Positions 27,364 through 35,974 of a DNA stretch of 64,000 nucleotides are shown in pieces. Position 1 is the stretch's first letter. The number at the start of each line of letters is the position of its first letter. The DNA is from an uncultured Lachnospiraceae bacterium. Lineage in GTDB: Bacteria > Bacillota > Clostridia > Lachnospirales > Lachnospiraceae. The notes below the pieces were generated by a model. It was not told the origin of the DNA. It ran no database searches and saw nothing but the letters and a program-made list of their open reading frames with translations. The DNA lies in the NCBI GenBank assembly GCA_910587715.1, contig CAJUMV010000002.1, forward strand, positions 92,474-156,473, given 5' to 3'. The translations under genes were made by a program, and so were the position numbers.

Positions 27364-28762
27364 TTAGTTCCTCTTTTATCCTTTTATCTAAAGCAGCATC
27401 TGTCTGCGCAAAAATATCTCCTGCTATATCACCAAAAAAATTCTTCGGCCAATTATCAATATTTCCAAATATATCTACTTGCAGTTTTTCAAGAGTAGCC
27501 GGATATTTATCGCTGTTGACAAAATACGCGGAAAACTCATCATTTTTTAATACATCTTCTGCCATTCGCCTTTGAAGTCGTCTCAAAAAATGTTCTGAAT
27601 GAGTCTCAATAATTAATTGAATTCTCCGTTCTTCATAATCCTCTCTCGCATGAATCGCATCTATTATGACATCAGCTAATCCCGCCTGCGCATTAGGATG
27701 AAGATGCAATTCCGGCTGCTCCATAATAATTATAGAACCGGCGGGTGCATAAAACAACTCTACAATCACAGGTAAAACCTGCGACACGCCCATTCCTACG
27801 TCTGGAATATCCACCCAATTCATGGAGCCTTTTGTTTTTACCTTCACATCATAATCCTGCCGCTTTTTAGATATTCTCTCAATTCTAAAATCCTCAATCA
27901 ACGACATTTTTTTCAACATCTCAGCAATAATAGCCATGAATGGTTTCCTATGTCCACGGTAACTTAAATTTATCATTCGATTTTCATCTTCTGCCGCCAA
28001 AATAGCCTGAATAGCGTCTTGTCCCAGATATCCTACGCTATCCGGAATATTTCCATTCCAATTATACAGTCTTTTCGCCTGTTTTCTCAATGGTCCTAAA
28101 TAGTATATTCCGGCAAACAAACTTTCATGGTATAAATTAATATTTTTCAGAAAATTTGCATTTTGATAATAAGCCACCGCCTCATCGGGAAAACCGTAAA
28201 ACCGGACAGGAGAAGTGATATCCCACACTCTGCCTCTGGTACGTATAAAATCATACTTATCATAAACTAATTCGTAACTCTTTTTCGTTCCGCCCGATGC
28301 CTCTTTTTTCTGAAGCCCAATTTTAATTTGATCTCTACCCGAAATATCAAAGGTATATTCAAAAGCCTTTACCTCCAATAATTGACTTTTTTCATCCGTA
28401 ATTTTTACTTCTCCTCCAAAGTTAATATGTTTGGATGCAAAGCGGGTTTTATGCAGCGAATCCTCCAGTTGAATTTCTTTCTCTAAAGTCCAATCATAAG
28501 AAAAAATAATCGGATTATTCCAATCTTGATTAAATATAATATCAGATGGTAAGCCCAAATCCACCGCCGTATCCTCATTACCTGTATAGAAAACAATTCT
28601 TCTATCCGATGATTCTACACTCTGTTTCAGCATCATTAAAAACTGTCCAATGCTTGACTTACCGGAGCTGTTTTCACCGAAAAAAACTGTTAAAGGAGAC
28701 ATCTGGATTTTTCCTGTATCTTTCCACCCCTTAAAATTTTGTATTCGCATATTGTTAATCAT
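27356..28762 (-). CDS. AAA_15/AAA_21-type ATPase with DUF3696-like C-terminus
   Basis: A 468-residue SMC/RecF-like ATPase. Walker A is FFGENSSGKSS (about residues 28-37), an ABC-signature-like DVGMGVSQVLPVI block follows in the second half, Walker B is IIIMEQPELHLHP, and the H-loop region IIETHSEHFLRRLQRR is clear. The C-terminal stretch with DIFGNIDNWPKNFFGD matches what I know of DUF3696, which caps many overcoming-lysogenisation-type ATPases. GAGGG precedes the ATG at 28762. It heads the ATPase-PIN-RNA-ligase operon. Such ATPases usually act as sensors that gate an attached nuclease in defence systems; that role is inferred here. Confidence 0.88.
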   Translation of the reverse strand: MINNMRIQNFKGWKDTGKIQMSPLTVFFGENSSGKSSIGQFLMMLKQSVESSDRRIVFYTGNEDTAVDLGLPSDIIFNQDWNNPIIFSYDWTLEKEIQLEDSLHKTRFASKHINFGGEVKITDEKSQLLEVKAFEYTFDISGRDQIKIGLQKKEASGGTKKSYELVYDKYDFIRTRGRVWDITSPVRFYGFPDEAVAYYQNANFLKNINLYHESLFAGIYYLGPLRKQAKRLYNWNGNIPDSVGYLGQDAIQAILAAEDENRMINLSYRGHRKPFMAIIAEMLKKMSLIEDFRIERISKKRQDYDVKVKTKGSMNWVDIPDVGMGVSQVLPVIVELFYAPAGSIIIMEQPELHLHPNAQAGLADVIIDAIHAREDYEERRIQLIIETHSEHFLRRLQRRMAEDVLKNDEFSAYFVNSDKYPATLEKLQVDIFGNIDNWPKNFFGDIAGDIFAQTDAALDKRIKEELNE

Positions 28763-28915
28763 AACAAAACCCTCGTTTCATATATTGTTACTAAAATTAT
28801 TATCTCTTATTATAACAAAACTTACCATGTTTTACACGCGAAACTTTATGCGTCTTTCCCACCCTCTCTTGTTGTTTTTTGTCGTATTTCTTTTCTTTTT
28901 GTAGTTTCTTCATTA

Positions 28916-28950
28916 CAACCTCTCGTTGTGTGTTAGCATTTATAACAACA
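28916..28950 (+). promoter_or_regulatory. Candidate operator upstream of the XRE regulator
   Basis: ACAAC-ctctc-GTTGT (28916-28930) is an inverted repeat, followed by a further AACAAC at 28945-28950. It sits 40-75 bases before the regulator and in the 228-base gap shared with the divergent ATPase operon. No strong promoter hexamers stand out for the regulator; TATAAT near 28810-28825 could serve the leftward ATPase gene. Confidence 0.35.
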
Positions 28951-28990
28951 TTTTTGTCAATACTGATGCCGAAAGGAATGGAATCAGGAA

Positions 28991-29335
28991 ATGAAAGAAC
29001 TGCACGTTATTATCCGGGATTTACGCGAAGATTTGGATATCAAACAGAAGACAGTCGCCGAATATCTGGGCGTATCACAGCAGACCTACTCCAATTACGA
29101 AAACGGCCGCCGCGATATTCCGCTTTGGGCCGTTTTGAAGCTTTCCGAGTATTTTAAAGTCAGCACCGACTACCTGCTCGGCGCGGATAGCGGTTACCTT
29201 GGCAGTCCCAATCTAAACCGCAAGTATCTGGGCGACGTTACCATGCACGACGTGCTGTTCCGCATTCAGAAACTGGATGCCGGGAAGCGCCGCGAACTGC
29301 TGCGGTTTATTCGGTTTTTGGGGGAGGAGGAGTAA
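28991..29335 (+). CDS. XRE-family transcriptional regulator
   Basis: A 114-residue protein with an N-terminal Cro/C1-type helix-turn-helix: IRDLREDLDIKQKTVAEYLGVSQQTYSNYENGRRDIPLW pattern, about residues 7-50, then the dimer-type block FKVSTDYLLG and a helical tail. It is divergently transcribed from the ATPase-PIN-RNA ligase operon across 228 bases, which makes it a candidate local repressor of that operon, although it is more GC-rich than the operon. It ends three bases before the convergent BspA-like gene. Confidence 0.9.
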   Translation: MKELHVIIRDLREDLDIKQKTVAEYLGVSQQTYSNYENGRRDIPLWAVLKLSEYFKVSTDYLLGADSGYLGSPNLNRKYLGDVTMHDVLFRIQKLDAGKRRELLRFIRFLGEEE

Positions 29336-29338
29336 ATC

Positions 29339-30154
29339 TCAATGCTTTTCCTCTGTTTCCGCCTGTGGAAACGTTATCTGCTGTAAGCTGCGGCAGCCTT
29401 CAAAGGCATGTGCGCCGATAGCTGGCAATTCGCCGTCTGCAGCCTCCCTAATCTGTACCGTTTGCAGTTTCGCATCTCCCTTAAATGCATTATCACCAAT
29501 AACCGTTACCGACTTTGGCAGGGAAATCTGCGTCATATCCGTACAGCTCTCAAATGCCCCCGCTCCTATTTCTTTCACTGTGGAAGGCAGATAAACGCTC
29601 TCTAAAGCGGTACAGCCTTTAAAACCTTCCTCCGCAATTATCGCTACTCCGGCAGGCAGCTTCACATAAGTGATACGCTCATTGCCCCCGAAAACGTCCG
29701 GTGCAATGCTTTCGTATTTTTCTCCCTCCTCCGGCTGTCTTAACTCTATATTGCCCTCAAACGCCACCTTCTCCGATGTTTCCCCTTCGGTCGCGTCAGA
29801 CGTTTTCCATCTGACAGCTTTAAGTATCCCGTCCTCCACTTCATAAACATACTGCTGGGAAATATTCGCGTCATAGGTCACCCGCATACCGGTATAATCC
29901 GTAAAGCTGACAATTCTGCTCACAGCCGCTTCGTCCTCTTCCACAGCCGCTGTATCTGTTCCGACAGACTTTGCCGTGACCGCCGCTTCTCCTGTTTCCG
30001 CCGCCGTCTCATTCTTTTCCGCAGTTCCGACTTCCTGCTGTGTTTCAAGCGCTGGTGTTTCGACTCCCGGCTCCGCCGCGAAAACCACCATACCGTTTCC
30101 GCTGACAGCCATTCCAAGCGTCAGTAATAATGCCGCTGCATGTTTCCTTTTCAT
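29339..30154 (-). CDS. Short secreted BspA-like leucine-rich repeat protein
   Basis: The start at 30154 is set by GAGAGGG upstream. The 271-residue product has a signal peptide ending near FAAEPG (about residue 27), a Thr/Glu/Ala-rich linker to about residue 80, a short beta domain (SFTDYTGMRVTYDAN) and about four LRR_5 repeats of the pattern AFxxCxxLxxIxLPxxVxxIGxxAF. The signal peptide and the beta domain closely match the N-terminal parts of the 1823-residue neighbour, so this is a shortened paralogue from tandem duplication. It ends with a polar tail, without a sorting signal, so it is either secreted or held by non-covalent binding. Confidence 0.88.
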   Translation of the reverse strand: MKRKHAAALLLTLGMAVSGNGMVVFAAEPGVETPALETQQEVGTAEKNETAAETGEAAVTAKSVGTDTAAVEEDEAAVSRIVSFTDYTGMRVTYDANISQQYVYEVEDGILKAVRWKTSDATEGETSEKVAFEGNIELRQPEEGEKYESIAPDVFGGNERITYVKLPAGVAIIAEEGFKGCTALESVYLPSTVKEIGAGAFESCTDMTQISLPKSVTVIGDNAFKGDAKLQTVQIREAADGELPAIGAHAFEGCRSLQQITFPQAETEEKH

Positions 30155-30193
30155 AATTTTCACCCTCTCCCTGGTCCCTGCTTTTCGGGAAAT

Positions 30194-30224
30194 AATGCGG
30201 CGGTCGGAAACCCGCCGCCGCATT
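30194..30224 (-). terminator. Hairpin between the two BspA-like genes
   Basis: AATGCGGCGG (30194-30203) pairs with CCGCCGCATT (30215-30224), directly after the stop of the large gene. The T-run after it on the minus strand is short. Confidence 0.6.
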
Positions 30225-30227
30225 GCG

Positions 30228-33200
30228 TTATTTGTTGATCTTTACGTTCATGGTGATCGGCGTACCTGCCGTATTTGTTCCCTGTCCGGTAAACTGAATA
30301 TACATTTTAATCTTATTCGTCGTATTACACCCGTATGTTACACCGTTTTTCAATTTCAGGTGAACCTCCAGCGAGCCGTCGTCCAGCTTTTTGCCATAAA
30401 CCTCAAAGGAATCATTCGCCTTCTCATCCTTCTCTCCGAAAGCAATGCTCTCAATCGCGCCGATTGCTTTCTCGTCGCTCTTCTTCACAATAAAGGTAGC
30501 CTCGTATGCCTTGCTGGACATATACAGATTCGCCGTCGTCTGATCTGTTTTTACCTTGGGCAGGATTTCCGCGGTTTTGACTGTGATATTGCTGCTGGCA
30601 TATGCTCCACCCCCGTCTCTTGTGAACACATACCCCTTTGTCCTGACCCAGACTCTCAACTTATAATTCGTTTTATTCTTCAAATCAGCCCCTGCCTTCG
30701 GAACAATATAGAAAGATTTTCCATCCTCCGCTATGACAGGCGTAAACTGCCTGCTGATTCTGTCCTCCTGATCATAAGATGCCTGTTCCCCGTCATTCAC
30801 ATCTAACAGTCTGACTTCCTCTATCGTATCCTTCAGATTCTTAAACACAGGCGTATACTGAATGCCATTCTTTTCAACCACTTCTCTGTTGAGAAGATTT
30901 ATCTTTCCTTTGGCTTTCAACGTAACCGAAATCTCCCCGTCGTAAACCTTAATCTTAAAGCTAATCGGTTTCGCTGTCTGAACCGGTTTCGGATTGATGC
31001 CGTTTTTATAGGTTGGCGTCATTTTCAATACATATGTTTTTGCAGGTATCTCCTTCTTCAGGGAAATCTGCATTTTCCCTTCGGAAGATTTATCTCCGTC
31101 TATCCAGTTAAACTCAAAATATTCCTGAGGATTCCACGCCTCACATCCCCTTGTTGTAAACTGAATCCCATTAAATGTAGCCTCGTCGTCTAACAGATAG
31201 TACTCCGGGTTGATCTGTCCAGCAGACACCGTTCCGGCAGAAGCGGCAAGAACCTGCTGCGGCTGCGTATCGGCATCGCCGCCAGAACCACCGTCACCTT
31301 CCGGCTGCCCGGTTTCACCTTCACCCGATCCGTCGCCGCTGCCACCGTTGCCTTCCGGCTGCCCGGTTTCGCCTTCGCCTGTTCCGCCGCCAGTGCCACC
31401 GTCACCTCCCGGTTGCCCGGTTTCACCTTCACCCGATCCGTCGCCGCTGCCACCAGTGTTGTCACCGTCTCCCGGTTTTCCTGTTTCGCCTTCGTTTCCT
31501 TCTCCAACACCTTCACTTGGCTTCTCCAGCCACTTTTCCACATTCGGGAGATTCTTGACAGTCACGGACATCTCCGAAACTTCTACATAAGTTTTTCCAC
31601 CGCTTTCATTGGTGGTCCATGCCTTGAGATTAAGAGCGTTTGTTCCTTTCAAGGTAACTGCCGGTGTCGTTTTTGCAATCTTAATTGTCAACGCAATCTT
31701 TTTCGTCTGATTATTTTTGTCCGTATAGACAGCCTGATACTTGTAACTTCCCGCCGGTATTTCTTTCACAAAGGAATAATCCGTTGTATTTTCTTTTCCA
31801 AAAAATACTTCACCTTTTCCATCCACGCACTTTACGGTCAGCTTACCAAGTATCTTTTCATTTGTCCTATTGGGCAGGGGAGCAAAAATATATTCGTGCG
31901 CAAATTGCGTATCCTCATGGTTGGATACCAACTCAAATTCTGCCTTGTTCTTCGGATAGTTGGTATTCAATGTAATCGTAGATTTTTTCAGCTTAATCTG
32001 CGCAGGTTTTGCATCCGTCTTGACCGTATAAGTGTATGTAAATGATTTTCCTTCTGCCCACTTATCGTTTTTCAGTATCATACAGAGCTTGCCCTTAATT
32101 GGATTCGGCTCAAACTCCACTTTAATTTTTACCACATCTTGTTCTACACCGCCTATTACCCCGGTTCCTTTTACAAGGCTTGGCTTCACCCCCGCGCATG
32201 TCGTATTCGCACCTTCAGCAAGCGTATATGCGTCATCCCATGGTATTGGCTGCTTCTTCTTTTTGTCCAGAAGCGTCAGTTCTATGGGTGTCGGTTTATC
32301 CGTTCCAAAGGTGCCTGACGTTTTGTCCAGAACATAAGACGGTGCAACAGTCTGTGTAGGTATCGTAATCTTATACCTTTTGGTCAAATCACCAAACCCT
32401 TCAAATTTCAATACCAGATAACCGGTCAGCACAGGCTTACCTGTTCCGTTATTACTCTTTTTCAGATTCGGCGCCTTTTGGGTTATCGTTCCGGTCTGCT
32501 TATCAATTTGAAAATTATCTGTAAACAGCTTATCGTTTTCATAATTCTTGTGCCCAACCAGCGTCAATGGCTCCAGACTATATTCGGAAACCTTATGATT
32601 ACCCAGTTTTCCGATTACCGGGTGAATCTCCACGCCATCATTAGCAAGAAAGAGGTTAATCTTGAGAGCTTTCTTATCAAAGCTCACTGTTGGCTTCGGT
32701 TCGGACTTCTTGACCACAATCGTAAGAGGCGGTTGATACGTTAATGTACCAGAATTGACCTTAACATCAATGTCTAACTTTACATTGTAAGTTTTCTCCA
32801 CCAAGCTAGAAAGTGCGCTTACCGAATATGTAGTAACCAAACCTTCTTTTTCTCCAACTTTTTTAAAGACAAAACCAACTTCCCTTCCGTTCACATCTTT
32901 AGCTTTAATAATCTTGCTATCATCAATCGGTCTGCCGTAAGCGTCAATTACTCCGATAGTTGTTGCTCCCTCATCCTGATTGGGATTGACTGTAATCTTA
33001 GAGGCAGTCAAACGCGGCTCATAACTCTGCACACTGACAGTAAACTTTCGGGTAACTTTCTTCTCATCCTCCCCCTTAGCTGACACAGTTATTGTAGCTT
33101 CCCCGTTAGCACCAGCAGGAATCTTAATCTCGTTCTCAGAATCCCCTGCCTTTGTGGAGGTTTTCTCCAGCTTTGCGACCTTGGAATCGCTGCTGCTCCA

Positions 33201-35699
33201 AGTAAAGGCCACCGCCAGACTATTCGCATCGTCTTCTGTCGTGAAAGCCTCCGCCTCCACATCAAACTCTAATCCTGTTCCAATTCTGTCTTCGGGAATG
33301 GAAACCCCGATTATATTTCCATGCTCGTCTTTATCAACCCACTCTGTTCTCAACTCTGATTTTGAGTCAACGGTATCATCCTCCACCTGAATACCGATAT
33401 GATGGATATATGTCTTTCCCACTCTAATTGTTACAGAGACCGTAGCCCTTCCGCCGTCAGTATTCACTGACGCTTCCACCGTACCAGTACCCTCCTTCAA
33501 AGCCTTGATCGTGCCATCCTTGCTCACAGACACTACACCGGAAGATGAATTAGGCGAAATCTCATAAGTAATCTTAGATGTCGGAATCCTGCTCATCCCA
33601 CCGTTATAAGTATTGATCAAATAAAATTTTGCAGACTGTCCCACATCCATACTGCCGATATTGCGCTCGTAATCGTAATCCACCTCCGAGGACAGTCTGC
33701 CCTCGATGTTATCCTTCGAGCCCGGTACCGTGCTTCCAGCAGCCACGTCAGCTTCAAACTCTGCAGTGATTGCCGCGCCGCCCACCGGCATGCTAAACTT
33801 ATAACGTCCACTGCTATCCTTTTTGATCTCCTCTCCGTTACATGCCAGTGACCCGGCTACCAGGCTAATACCAGTTGGCTTAGTATATACAACATAGCAT
33901 TCCGTCCCCGCCTTCACACCCTTTTGATAATTCTTGTCTGTGGCATCACTATTCGTAATGTCATTAATATCCTTTATGGTATCATATGCAGATGTAAGAG
34001 AGTCTTTATTATTTGTGACTTTCAGCTTAATCTGCCCGGTATCTACCAATGTTCCCGACAGTTTCGCCGTATAAGTATAGTATTCCTTCTTCTCCTTGTC
34101 GTCAAAGCATATAAAACGATGGTTTCCATCATCCGCATATCTGGCCGCCGCAGAATTCGCGCTGAGTCCGATGATGCACAATTCTCTTCTCAGATCAGCC
34201 GGAAAAGCTCCCGAATACAGAAGCGCACGATTATCATCAATTCTCACTCTTCTAAGTGCCATACAATCAGCAAACGCGTTGCTATTCACAATATGTACAT
34301 CCTGCGTCAATTCCAGACTTCCCAGCTTACTGCAGCCCTGAAACGCATAAGAAGCAAGCTCTATGGTTGGAACCTCTACACTGTTGTACATGGAATTAAA
34401 CTCGATTTCTATCAGCCCGATACAGCCCGCAAATGCATACCGGGGCACGGTGCCGATACATGCTGAAATTTCCACCTCCCGAATCCCGCTACAGTTTTGA
34501 AAGGCGCCCTCGCCCAAAGCAGTGATTCCATTGCCCATATCCACTTCATCTATCTTTGTACAGTTTTTAAATGCATTCGCCCCAATGGTGGTAAGGCTGT
34601 TCGGCAGCTTATAGTCATCATCCGAGCAGAAAAACTCCAGCGCGGAGCAGCCCTCAAACGCGCTCTCCCCAATAGTCGTAAGCTTTGAATAATCCACGCT
34701 CGCCATATTGACCATAAACAGCCTGCTGTTTCCCTTAAAGGCGCTTGCCTCGATAGATGTAACACTGTTAGGTATCGCCAACTGCGTCAGCTTCTCACAA
34801 TTCTCAAATGCGCTCTCCCCGATGGTCTCCAGTCTGGAGGGAATAGATATGCCCTTCAGCTTTCCACATCCCGAGAACCCATTTTTCCTAATACTTGTAA
34901 CAGTCTTAGGAAGCATAACATACGTTACTTCTGTTTTCCCCTGAAAAGCCCCTTCGCCAATCGCCGTAAATTCCTTTTTACGCAGGTCGATAACACCTTC
35001 AACCGTGGTGCCCTCCTTTATCCCCGTCAGCACACCATTCTCATCGATAAGCACGTTTTCCGCATTCTCTTCCGCCGCATTTGCGTCAAAAGTAATCTGC
35101 AATCCTGAAGCATCGGTAAAAGACATCATTCTGACTTCGCCTGTCTTTTCCTCTAACTCTTCCTCAAGCTCTTCCGTCTCGTCCACATCATTCTCGGAAA
35201 CAGAAGGTTCCTGCGCATCCGCCTCAGGATCCTGCACCTCCGCGCCAGGTTCCTCTTCCTGTCCGCCATCCTCACCATCTTCCACGGAAGACGGGTCGCC
35301 GCTTTGCTCGCCATCCTCAGTCGAGGACTGGTCGCCACCCTGCTCGGTATCATCCTCCTTCGGCGCAGAGGGATCGCTTTCCTCCGGATCCACGGGCGTT
35401 TCCGGGTTCTCCGAGTTGTCGCCCTCTCCTGTCTTATCCTCTTCATCGGAGCCCTCTCCTTCTGACGGGTTTTTCGTCTCCTCAGATTTATCGTCAGTCT
35501 CCGGCGCATCTTCCCCGGATGTATTTTCCGTGCCGGCAGAACTATCCTCCTTCTCCTCCGGCGCAGTCTCCTCAGCATCTTCCTGAGACGCCAAAACAGG
35601 CATGTCCGCTCCCTGCTCCGCCGCAAGAACCGTCATGCCGTTTCCGCTCACCACAAGACTAAGCGCCAACAATAATGCCAATACTCTTCTCTTTCTCAT
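30228..35699 (-). CDS. Giant secreted BspA-like LRR / Big_2-like surface protein
   Basis: An 1823-residue protein. A signal peptide (about residues 1-27, ending VLAAEQ) is followed by a strongly acidic Glu/Asp/Ser/Pro linker to about 190 that includes SVSENDV; then about ten BspA-type LRR_5 repeats (about 215-530); a beta repeat region with Big_2-like units (KITYEISPNSSSGVVSVS, VTIRV); further beta repeats to about 1390; a Gly-rich linker (about 1400-1486) of near-identical units GSGEGETGQPEGDGG; and a final beta region. No LPXTG or other anchor is visible. AAAGGTGG precedes the ATG. Such proteins serve adhesion or scaffolding at the cell surface; the ligand is unknown. The Gly-rich units are likely to vary in copy number. 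Confidence 0.85.
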   Translation of the reverse strand: MRKRRVLALLLALSLVVSGNGMTVLAAEQGADMPVLASQEDAEETAPEEKEDSSAGTENTSGEDAPETDDKSEETKNPSEGEGSDEEDKTGEGDNSENPETPVDPEESDPSAPKEDDTEQGGDQSSTEDGEQSGDPSSVEDGEDGGQEEEPGAEVQDPEADAQEPSVSENDVDETEELEEELEEKTGEVRMMSFTDASGLQITFDANAAEENAENVLIDENGVLTGIKEGTTVEGVIDLRKKEFTAIGEGAFQGKTEVTYVMLPKTVTSIRKNGFSGCGKLKGISIPSRLETIGESAFENCEKLTQLAIPNSVTSIEASAFKGNSRLFMVNMASVDYSKLTTIGESAFEGCSALEFFCSDDDYKLPNSLTTIGANAFKNCTKIDEVDMGNGITALGEGAFQNCSGIREVEISACIGTVPRYAFAGCIGLIEIEFNSMYNSVEVPTIELASYAFQGCSKLGSLELTQDVHIVNSNAFADCMALRRVRIDDNRALLYSGAFPADLRRELCIIGLSANSAAARYADDGNHRFICFDDKEKKEYYTYTAKLSGTLVDTGQIKLKVTNNKDSLTSAYDTIKDINDITNSDATDKNYQKGVKAGTECYVVYTKPTGISLVAGSLACNGEEIKKDSSGRYKFSMPVGGAAITAEFEADVAAGSTVPGSKDNIEGRLSSEVDYDYERNIGSMDVGQSAKFYLINTYNGGMSRIPTSKITYEISPNSSSGVVSVSKDGTIKALKEGTGTVEASVNTDGGRATVSVTIRVGKTYIHHIGIQVEDDTVDSKSELRTEWVDKDEHGNIIGVSIPEDRIGTGLEFDVEAEAFTTEDDANSLAVAFTWSSSDSKVAKLEKTSTKAGDSENEIKIPAGANGEATITVSAKGEDEKKVTRKFTVSVQSYEPRLTASKITVNPNQDEGATTIGVIDAYGRPIDDSKIIKAKDVNGREVGFVFKKVGEKEGLVTTYSVSALSSLVEKTYNVKLDIDVKVNSGTLTYQPPLTIVVKKSEPKPTVSFDKKALKINLFLANDGVEIHPVIGKLGNHKVSEYSLEPLTLVGHKNYENDKLFTDNFQIDKQTGTITQKAPNLKKSNNGTGKPVLTGYLVLKFEGFGDLTKRYKITIPTQTVAPSYVLDKTSGTFGTDKPTPIELTLLDKKKKQPIPWDDAYTLAEGANTTCAGVKPSLVKGTGVIGGVEQDVVKIKVEFEPNPIKGKLCMILKNDKWAEGKSFTYTYTVKTDAKPAQIKLKKSTITLNTNYPKNKAEFELVSNHEDTQFAHEYIFAPLPNRTNEKILGKLTVKCVDGKGEVFFGKENTTDYSFVKEIPAGSYKYQAVYTDKNNQTKKIALTIKIAKTTPAVTLKGTNALNLKAWTTNESGGKTYVEVSEMSVTVKNLPNVEKWLEKPSEGVGEGNEGETGKPGDGDNTGGSGDGSGEGETGQPGGDGGTGGGTGEGETGQPEGNGGSGDGSGEGETGQPEGDGGSGGDADTQPQQVLAASAGTVSAGQINPEYYLLDDEATFNGIQFTTRGCEAWNPQEYFEFNWIDGDKSSEGKMQISLKKEIPAKTYVLKMTPTYKNGINPKPVQTAKPISFKIKVYDGEISVTLKAKGKINLLNREVVEKNGIQYTPVFKNLKDTIEEVRLLDVNDGEQASYDQEDRISRQFTPVIAEDGKSFYIVPKAGADLKNKTNYKLRVWVRTKGYVFTRDGGGAYASSNITVKTAEILPKVKTDQTTANLYMSSKAYEATFIVKKSDEKAIGAIESIAFGEKDEKANDSFEVYGKKLDDGSLEVHLKLKNGVTYGCNTTNKIKMYIQFTGQGTNTAGTPITMNVKINK
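31250..31495 (-). repeat. In-frame Gly/Glu-rich tandem repeats
   Basis: Repeated codons for GEGETGQPxGDGGSGDGS-type units, at least four copies with small differences, inside the 1823-residue protein. The high DNA identity between units makes slippage or recombination likely. Confidence 0.8.
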
Positions 35700-35821
35700 T
35701 GCTTACCACCTTTTCCCCATGCGTACATCAGTTGTTTCTGCCGTGTTTTCCCACGTTTCCATGTTGTTATCTGCACAGTGAGTTGCATAATATTTTATTA
35801 TGTTACCCTATGATGGTTTTG

Positions 35822-35850
35822 ATTATAACATCTGTAATTGTATTATGCAA
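35822..35850 (-). promoter_or_regulatory. Promoter of the large BspA-like gene
   Basis: On the minus strand TTGCAT (35845-35850), 17 bases, TATAAT (35822-35827). The -35 lies in TATTATGCAA (35841-35850), whose inverse TTGCATAATA occurs at 35783-35792. CATAATATTTTATTATG (35786-35802), a 7-3-7 palindrome, lies near the expected transcript start. The leader is about 120 bases. Confidence 0.65.
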
Positions 35851-35974
35851 GAGAAAAATACACTACATCTTGTGTTTTAAGAATTTCTTAAGTTTCATTA
35901 AAAGCATAAAGTTTTTGCAGGCATTATACAAAAACTTATTCAAAATGTAAGATATTTGCAGCCATTATTCAATT

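Noticed and set aside
28763..28990. Additional small gene between ATPase and XRE regulator
   Set aside because: Only short, hydrophobic T-rich frames without ribosome sites; the gap is best seen as a shared control region.
35005..35586. Ser/Pro-rich plus-strand open frame opposite the acidic linker of the BspA-like gene
   Set aside because: Low-complexity mirror of Glu/Asp codons; not a gene.
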